From Pseudomonas sp. (GTDB lineage Bacteria; Pseudomonadota; Gammaproteobacteria; Pseudomonadales; Pseudomonadaceae): a stretch of 9,506 nucleotides of DNA. The position numbers and the translations under genes were made by a program. The notes below the pieces were generated by a model. That model saw only the letters and a program-made list of their open reading frames with translations, had not been told where the DNA came from and ran no database searches. The stretch covers positions 1 to 9,506 of the forward strand of contig SKFV01000162.1 of assembly GCA_007117785.1 (NCBI GenBank), in the 5' to 3' direction. The stretch's first letter is position 1, and the number at the start of each line of letters is the position of its first letter. Shown here piece after piece: positions 5,284 to 9,506 of the stretch.

Positions 5284-6822
5284 ATGCACGTCCCTCGCAG
5301 CACGCCACTCCTCGCCTGGCTGACCAACCCCGGTTGGCGCGGCCACCTCATCGCCCTGCTCGCGGGGATCCTGAGCACCCTGTCTTTCACCCCCTTTGGT
5401 CTCTGGCCCCTGGGGCTGGTCTCGGTCGCACTGTTTTACCTGGGCCTGCAGCAACTAACCCCGCAACAGGCGGTCTGGCGTGGCTGGGCCTGGGGCCTGG
5501 GACTCTTCGCCAGTGGCGCTTCCTGGGTCTATGTCAGCATCCATGTGCATGGTTATGCCCATCCCTTGCTGGCCGGCCTGCTGACCGCTGGCTTCGTCAC
5601 CGGACTGGGGCTGGTGTTTGCACTGATGGCCTGGGTCTGGGCGCGCTGGCTGCGACCCGGGCAGATGGGCTGGCTCAGCCTGTGGGCCTTCAGCGCACTC
5701 TGGGTCGCGCAGGAATTCTTTCGCGGCTGGTTCCTCACCGGCTTTCCCTGGCTATATCACGGTTACGCCCACACGGATACCTGGTTGGCTGGTTGGGCGC
5801 CGGTTGGCAGCGTCTGGCTGCTCAGCCTGTTCAGCGTCTTTACCGCTTGCCTGCTGACCCGCCTCTGGGCTTGGCGTCAGCAACCCGGGCAACTAGGCCT
5901 GACTGCAGGCCTGATCGCCACGATCTGGCTCGGTGGCCTCGGCTTGAGTCAGGTGCAATGGACGCAGCCGCACAGTGAGCCACTCAGCGTCGCGCTGATT
6001 CAGGCCGACGTGCCTCAATCGCAGAAATGGGACCCGGACTACATCGACAACAGCCTGGCCCGTTACCGTGACATGAGCTATGCGGTGGCTGGCGTCGACC
6101 TGATCATCTGGTCAGAAACTGCCATACCTGTTCTGCAAAGCCGCGCCGAGCCTTTCGTACAGAGTGTGGCCGACAATTTGCGCGCCGAAGGCAGCCAGTT
6201 GATTACCGGCATCCCGGCTGACGAGTACCGTGACGGGCGTCTACATATCTATAACGCGATTACCGTTGCCGGGGTTGAGGGACAGACCTATAACAAGCAT
6301 AAATTGGTGCCCTTCGGCGAATTTGTCCCGCTGGAAGACTGGCTACGCGGTCTGATTGCCTTTTTCGACCTGCCAATGTCGAGCTTTTCCCGTGGCACCG
6401 CCGACCAGCCACCCTTGCTCGCTGCCGGCCAGCGCCTGGCCCCTTACATTTGTTATGAAGTGGTCTATCCGCACTTTGCCGCGCGGCTGGCGGCAGAAAG
6501 TGACCTGTTGATAACTATCAGCAACGATAGCTGGTTCGGTCGCTCGCTCGGCCCCTTACAGCATCTGCAGATGGCGCGCATGCGAGCGTTGGAAAGTGGG
6601 CGCTGGATGCTACGCGGAACCAATAACGGGGTAACCGCCCTGATTGATCCGCGTGGACAGATTGCTCAACAGATTCCCCAATTCGAACAAGCCAGTCTGG
6701 TCGGTGAAGTCCAGCCCTATCAGGGGCTGACGCCCTGGTTACGCTGGCGTTCCTGGCCGTTGGCTGCAGTCATCAGCGGCATAGTTCTGCTCAGTCTGAT
6801 ACTGCGGCGCCGCCTGGCTTGA
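5284..6822 (+). CDS. lnt: Apolipoprotein N-acyltransferase Lnt
   Basis: An inner-membrane enzyme that transfers a fatty acyl chain from phospholipid to the N-terminal cysteine of lipoproteins, the last step of their maturation before Lol sorting. The 512-residue protein has the expected plan: about six hydrophobic helices in residues 18-225, a periplasmic nitrilase-type domain (about 230-480) and a C-terminal anchor helix (about 488-506) ending RRRLA. The catalytic triad is Glu278 (IIWSETAIP), Lys338 (YNKHKLVPFGE) and Cys390 (PYICYEVVYP). The Lys-to-Cys spacing of 52 equals that of E. coli (335 and 387). Glu346, in PFGE, and Glu392 match other essential E. coli residues. The gap after corC is 14 bases, with only CGGA as a weak ribosome site. 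Its last 84 bases overlap the opposing small gene. Confidence 0.97.
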   Translation: MHVPRSTPLLAWLTNPGWRGHLIALLAGILSTLSFTPFGLWPLGLVSVALFYLGLQQLTPQQAVWRGWAWGLGLFASGASWVYVSIHVHGYAHPLLAGLLTAGFVTGLGLVFALMAWVWARWLRPGQMGWLSLWAFSALWVAQEFFRGWFLTGFPWLYHGYAHTDTWLAGWAPVGSVWLLSLFSVFTACLLTRLWAWRQQPGQLGLTAGLIATIWLGGLGLSQVQWTQPHSEPLSVALIQADVPQSQKWDPDYIDNSLARYRDMSYAVAGVDLIIWSETAIPVLQSRAEPFVQSVADNLRAEGSQLITGIPADEYRDGRLHIYNAITVAGVEGQTYNKHKLVPFGEFVPLEDWLRGLIAFFDLPMSSFSRGTADQPPLLAAGQRLAPYICYEVVYPHFAARLAAESDLLITISNDSWFGRSLGPLQHLQMARMRALESGRWMLRGTNNGVTALIDPRGQIAQQIPQFEQASLVGEVQPYQGLTPWLRWRSWPLAAVISGIVLLSLILRRRLA

Positions 6823-7035
6823 CGTCTGGCCGAGTCGCAACAATACCTGCTGCAACAGCAGCAGATCGTCTGCACTGAGCCCCTGTAACTCCAACTCCAT
6901 GGGCGGATGGCTGAATCCATCCAGCCACTGCCGGGTACGCGCTATATCCAGCGCCTGATCCAACCGCCGCAGCAGCCGATCATAGCCCTGCTGTGGTCGC
7001 TGAATGCCCAACAAGGGCGGTTCCGCTGACTTCAT
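6739..7035 (-). CDS. Small hypothetical protein convergent with and overlapping lnt
   Basis: Encodes 98 residues starting MKSAEPPLLGIQRP. I do not assign it to a named family, though small hypothetical genes occur between lnt and leuS in pseudomonads. Residues 15-70 look helical and compact (YDRLLRRLDQALDIARTR, then LQGLSADDLLLLQQVLLRLG). There is no signal peptide, membrane helix or cysteine motif in this part. The start is well supported by a perfect AGGAGG six bases upstream of the ATG. Residues 72-98, rich in Gln, Ala, Thr and Ser, are encoded antisense to the Lnt C-terminal anchor and look like an unstructured tail, perhaps read-through into lnt after loss of an earlier stop. The gene is divergent from leuS (191 bases between start codons). 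Confidence 0.72.
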   Translation of the reverse strand: MKSAEPPLLGIQRPQQGYDRLLRRLDQALDIARTRQWLDGFSHPPMELELQGLSADDLLLLQQVLLRLGQTSSQAAPQYQTEQNYAADDCSQRPGTPA

Positions 7036-7226
7036 TAGCTGCCTCCTGCCCGCACGCAGTACGCGGACTTTACCAATGTCTTCCCCTTGGGTTCAGCATA
7101 GTCGCCAATACTGCCTCTCCGGCAAGCCGGCGACGAACGGCATATGACTACCTCCGCTGCCTCGGGTGGTGTATCCTGCCCGCTAACTTTTCGACCTTCA
7201 GACGAGCCCCTTTGACAGCCCCGACT
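7036..7226. other. Divergent intergenic region between the small gene and leuS
   Basis: This stretch must hold the promoters for both flanking genes, but no strong sigma-70 pair is seen for leuS. TATCCT within GTGTATCCTG (around 7170) is a weak -10 without a matching -35. On the minus strand, TATGCT with TTGCCG 19 bases upstream is a weak candidate for the small gene. A short palindromic CCGGC-AA-GCCGG lies near 7115-7130. An ORF of 23 codons (7144-7215) ends 11 bases before leuS. No tRNA, riboswitch or intrinsic terminator was recognised. Confidence 0.45.
7042..7047 (-). promoter_or_regulatory. Strong Shine-Dalgarno of the small gene after lnt
   Basis: The plus strand reads CCTCCT, so the minus strand carries a perfect AGGAGG with a six-base spacer to the ATG at 7033-7035. 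It is the best ribosome-binding site in the window and is the main evidence that the small opposing reading frame is a real gene with this start. Confidence 0.75.
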
Positions 7227-9506
7227 ATGCAAGAACAGTACGCACCCCGTGAGATTGAAACCGCCGCCCGCAGTGACTGGGAGGCCAGTCAGGCCTTCCG
7301 TGTGGAAGAAACTCCTGGCCGGGAGACCTTCTACTGCCTGTCCATGTTTCCTTACCCCAGCGGCAAACTGCACATGGGGCATGTGCGCAACTACACCATT
7401 GGCGATGTGATTGCCCGCTACCAGCGTATGCAGGGCAAGAATGTGCTGCAGCCGATGGGCTGGGATGCCTTCGGCATGCCGGCGGAAAACGCGGCGATGA
7501 ACAACCAGGTGCCGCCCGCCGAGTGGACCTACTCGAATATCGACTACATGCGAAGTCAGCTGCAAAGCCTGGGCTTGGCCATCGACTGGTCGCGAGAGTT
7601 CGCCACCTGCCGTCCCGAGTATTACCGCTGGGAACAGTGGCTGTTTACCCGGCTGTACGAAAAAGGCGTGATCTATCGCAAGAACGGTACCGTCAACTGG
7701 GATCCGGTAGACCAGACCGTGCTCGCCAACGAGCAGGTTATCGATGGCAAGGGCTGGCGTTCCGGTGCCGAGATCGAAAAGCGTGAAATCCCCATGTACT
7801 ACTTCCGCATTACCGATTACGCGGAAGAGTTGCTCAGTTCACTGGATGCCCTGGATGGCTGGCCGGAACAGGTCAAGACCATGCAGCGCAACTGGATTGG
7901 CAAATCCGTCGGCATGGAAGTGCACTTTCCCTACGACCAGGCCAGCATTGGGCAGACCGGCAAGCTCAAGGTGTTCACCACTCGCCCTGATACCCTGATG
8001 GGCGCGACCTATGTAGCAGTTGCCGCCGAGCACGCATTGGCAACCCAAGCCGCTGCTGGCAACCCGCGCCTGCAGGCCTTTGTTGACGAATGCAAACGGG
8101 GTGGCGTCGCCGAAGCCGATATCGCCACCCAGGAAAAGAAAGGCGTCCCGACCAACCTGTTTGTCGAGCATCCGCTGACCGGCGAAAAACTGCCGGTCTG
8201 GGTCGCCAACTATGTGCTCATGAGCTACGGCGATGGTGCGGTGATGGCCGTACCCGCGCACGATGAACGCGACTTTGCCTTTGCCGAGAAGTACAACCTG
8301 CCGATCAAACCGGTGATTCGCACCTCCGCCGGTGATACCACGCCATCCCCCTGGCAGGACGCCTATGCTGAAAAGGGCGAACTGATCAATTCCGATGAAT
8401 TTGACGGCATGGACTTCGATAGCGCCCTGACGGCCATCGGTGATGTGCTGCAGCAGAAGACGCTCGGTGCCCCGCGCACCCAGTTCCGCTTGCGCGATTG
8501 GGGCATCAGCCGCCAGCGCTATTGGGGCTGCCCGATTCCGATTATCCATTGCGACACTTGTGGCGACGTACCGGTACCGGACAGTCAGTTGCCGGTTGTT
8601 CTGCCGGAAGACGTGGTGCCCGATGGCACCGGCAGCCCACTGGCAAAGATGCCGGAGTTCTACGAATGTGCCTGCCCGAGCTGCGGCAAGCCGGCACGTC
8701 GTGAAACCGACACCATGGATACTTTCGTCGAGTCGTCCTGGTACTTTGCCCGCTATGCCTCGCCACATTTCGAAGGCGGCATGGTTGACCCGAAAGCAGC
8801 CAATTACTGGCTACCGGTCGACCAATACATTGGCGGTATCGAACACGCGATTCTTCACCTGCTCTATGCGCGCTTCTTCCACAAGCTGATGCGTGATGAA
8901 GGCCTGGTGGACAGTGACGAGCCCTTCAAGCAGCTGCTGACCCAGGGCATGGTGCTGGCGGATACCTACTACCGTATCGATGCCAAAGGTGGCAAGCAGT
9001 GGTTCAACCCGGCTGATGTGGATATCGAGCGTGATGCCAAGGGCAAGATTACCAGTGCCCGACTGCGCAGCGATGGTCAGCCGGTCGAGATCGGCGGCAC
9101 CGAGAAAATGTCAAAGTCGAAGAACAACGGCGTTGACCCGCAAGCCATGATCGACCAATACGGTGCCGATACCTGTCGCCTGTTCATGATGTTCGCCTCG
9201 CCGCCGGACATGAGTCTGGAGTGGTCCGATTCCGGCGTTGAGGGCGCCCAGCGCTTCCTGCGTCGGGTCTGGCGCCTGGCCAGCCAGTTTGTTGCTGGTG
9301 GCGCTACCTCGGCACTGGATGTCAACAGCCTGAACGATGCCCAGAAAGCCGTGCGTCGCTCGATTCATCTGGCGATCAAGCAAGCCAGTCAAGATATTGG
9401 CCAACAACACAAATTCAATACCGCCATCGCCGCCGTGATGACCCTGATGAACGTGCTGGAAAAAGCGCCACAAGCGTCGGCACAGGATCGTGCCCTGCTG
9501 CAGGAA
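7227..9506 (+). CDS. leuS: Leucyl-tRNA synthetase, 3'-truncated by window edge
   Basis: A class I aminoacyl-tRNA synthetase that charges tRNA-Leu. The frame is open from the ATG at 7227 to the last base (760 codons); bacterial LeuS is about 860-875 residues, so roughly 110 residues of the anticodon-binding and C-terminal part are missing. The HIGH motif is HMGH at 49-52 and KMSKS is at 627-631. The editing (CP1) domain has TTRPDT at 251-256, with Thr252 as in E. coli, and GAVMAVPAHDERDF with the editing aspartate at 346. A CxxC pair after YWGCPIPIIH and a second CxCPSC cluster before GKPARRETDTMDTF form the zinc module typical of pseudomonads and absent from E. coli LeuS. Start MQEQYAPREIE is the family start. 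No purine-rich Shine-Dalgarno precedes it. Confidence 0.98.
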   Translation, partial: MQEQYAPREIETAARSDWEASQAFRVEETPGRETFYCLSMFPYPSGKLHMGHVRNYTIGDVIARYQRMQGKNVLQPMGWDAFGMPAENAAMNNQVPPAEWTYSNIDYMRSQLQSLGLAIDWSREFATCRPEYYRWEQWLFTRLYEKGVIYRKNGTVNWDPVDQTVLANEQVIDGKGWRSGAEIEKREIPMYYFRITDYAEELLSSLDALDGWPEQVKTMQRNWIGKSVGMEVHFPYDQASIGQTGKLKVFTTRPDTLMGATYVAVAAEHALATQAAAGNPRLQAFVDECKRGGVAEADIATQEKKGVPTNLFVEHPLTGEKLPVWVANYVLMSYGDGAVMAVPAHDERDFAFAEKYNLPIKPVIRTSAGDTTPSPWQDAYAEKGELINSDEFDGMDFDSALTAIGDVLQQKTLGAPRTQFRLRDWGISRQRYWGCPIPIIHCDTCGDVPVPDSQLPVVLPEDVVPDGTGSPLAKMPEFYECACPSCGKPARRETDTMDTFVESSWYFARYASPHFEGGMVDPKAANYWLPVDQYIGGIEHAILHLLYARFFHKLMRDEGLVDSDEPFKQLLTQGMVLADTYYRIDAKGGKQWFNPADVDIERDAKGKITSARLRSDGQPVEIGGTEKMSKSKNNGVDPQAMIDQYGADTCRLFMMFASPPDMSLEWSDSGVEGAQRFLRRVWRLASQFVAGGATSALDVNSLNDAQKAVRRSIHLAIKQASQDIGQQHKFNTAIAAVMTLMNVLEKAPQASAQDRALLQE

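Noticed and set aside
7212..7217. Perfect TTGACA as a -35 box for leuS
   Set aside because: It ends only 9 bases before the leuS ATG, so a promoter using it would start inside the gene.
7839..8768. 309-codon open frame antisense to leuS
   Set aside because: It overlaps the editing and zinc regions of an intact leuS. Its length is explained by codon bias and it has no supporting ribosome site or motif.

Overview
The window is ordinary chromosome from a gammaproteobacterium, most likely in the Pseudomonadaceae. The evidence is the gene order miaB, phoH-like (ybeZ), ybeY, corC (ybeX), lnt, then a small hypothetical gene and leuS, with a DUF1820 gene divergent from miaB. The proteins read like Pseudomonas versions, for example the MiaB N-terminus, the CorC N-terminus and the four-cysteine zinc module in LeuS. 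Base composition looks moderately GC-rich by eye, and codon use is even across the genes. Naming a genus such as Halopseudomonas would be a guess.

Layout. 1-776 (+) is the 3' part of an unrecognised gene for a single-pass membrane protein with a possibly OmpA-like C-terminal half. 843-1172 (-) is a DUF1820 protein convergent with it. A divergent intergenic region holds a good promoter for miaB (1329-2654, +), the tRNA methylthiotransferase. Next, 2655-2935 has no gene but contains a strongly palindromic, MITE-like element (about 2690-2847) made of nested inverted repeats. A candidate promoter follows directly after it. Four tightly packed genes then run rightward: the PhoH-like ATPase (TTG start, 2936-3976), the rRNA-maturation endoribonuclease YbeY (3966-4424), the CBS-domain protein CorC/YbeX (4430-5269) and apolipoprotein N-acyltransferase Lnt (5284-6822). 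A small leftward gene (6739-7035) with a textbook Shine-Dalgarno sequence runs tail to tail into the last 84 bases of lnt. leuS starts at 7227 and leaves the window at the right edge after 760 codons.

How the genes fit together. The cluster concerns translation quality and the envelope: MiaB modifies A37 of tRNAs reading UNN codons, YbeY and the PhoH-like ATPase act in RNA and ribosome maturation, LeuS charges tRNA-Leu, and Lnt completes lipoprotein acylation in the inner membrane. CorC/YbeX is associated with Mg/Co homeostasis and, in E. coli, with ribosome function.

No mobile gene, phage, CRISPR array, RNA gene or defence system is visible. The least ordinary features are the nested palindromic element between miaB and the phoH-like operon, the lnt/small-gene 3' overlap, and the leuS upstream region with no visible Shine-Dalgarno and a short ORF ending just before the start codon. 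None amounts to a clearly new system.
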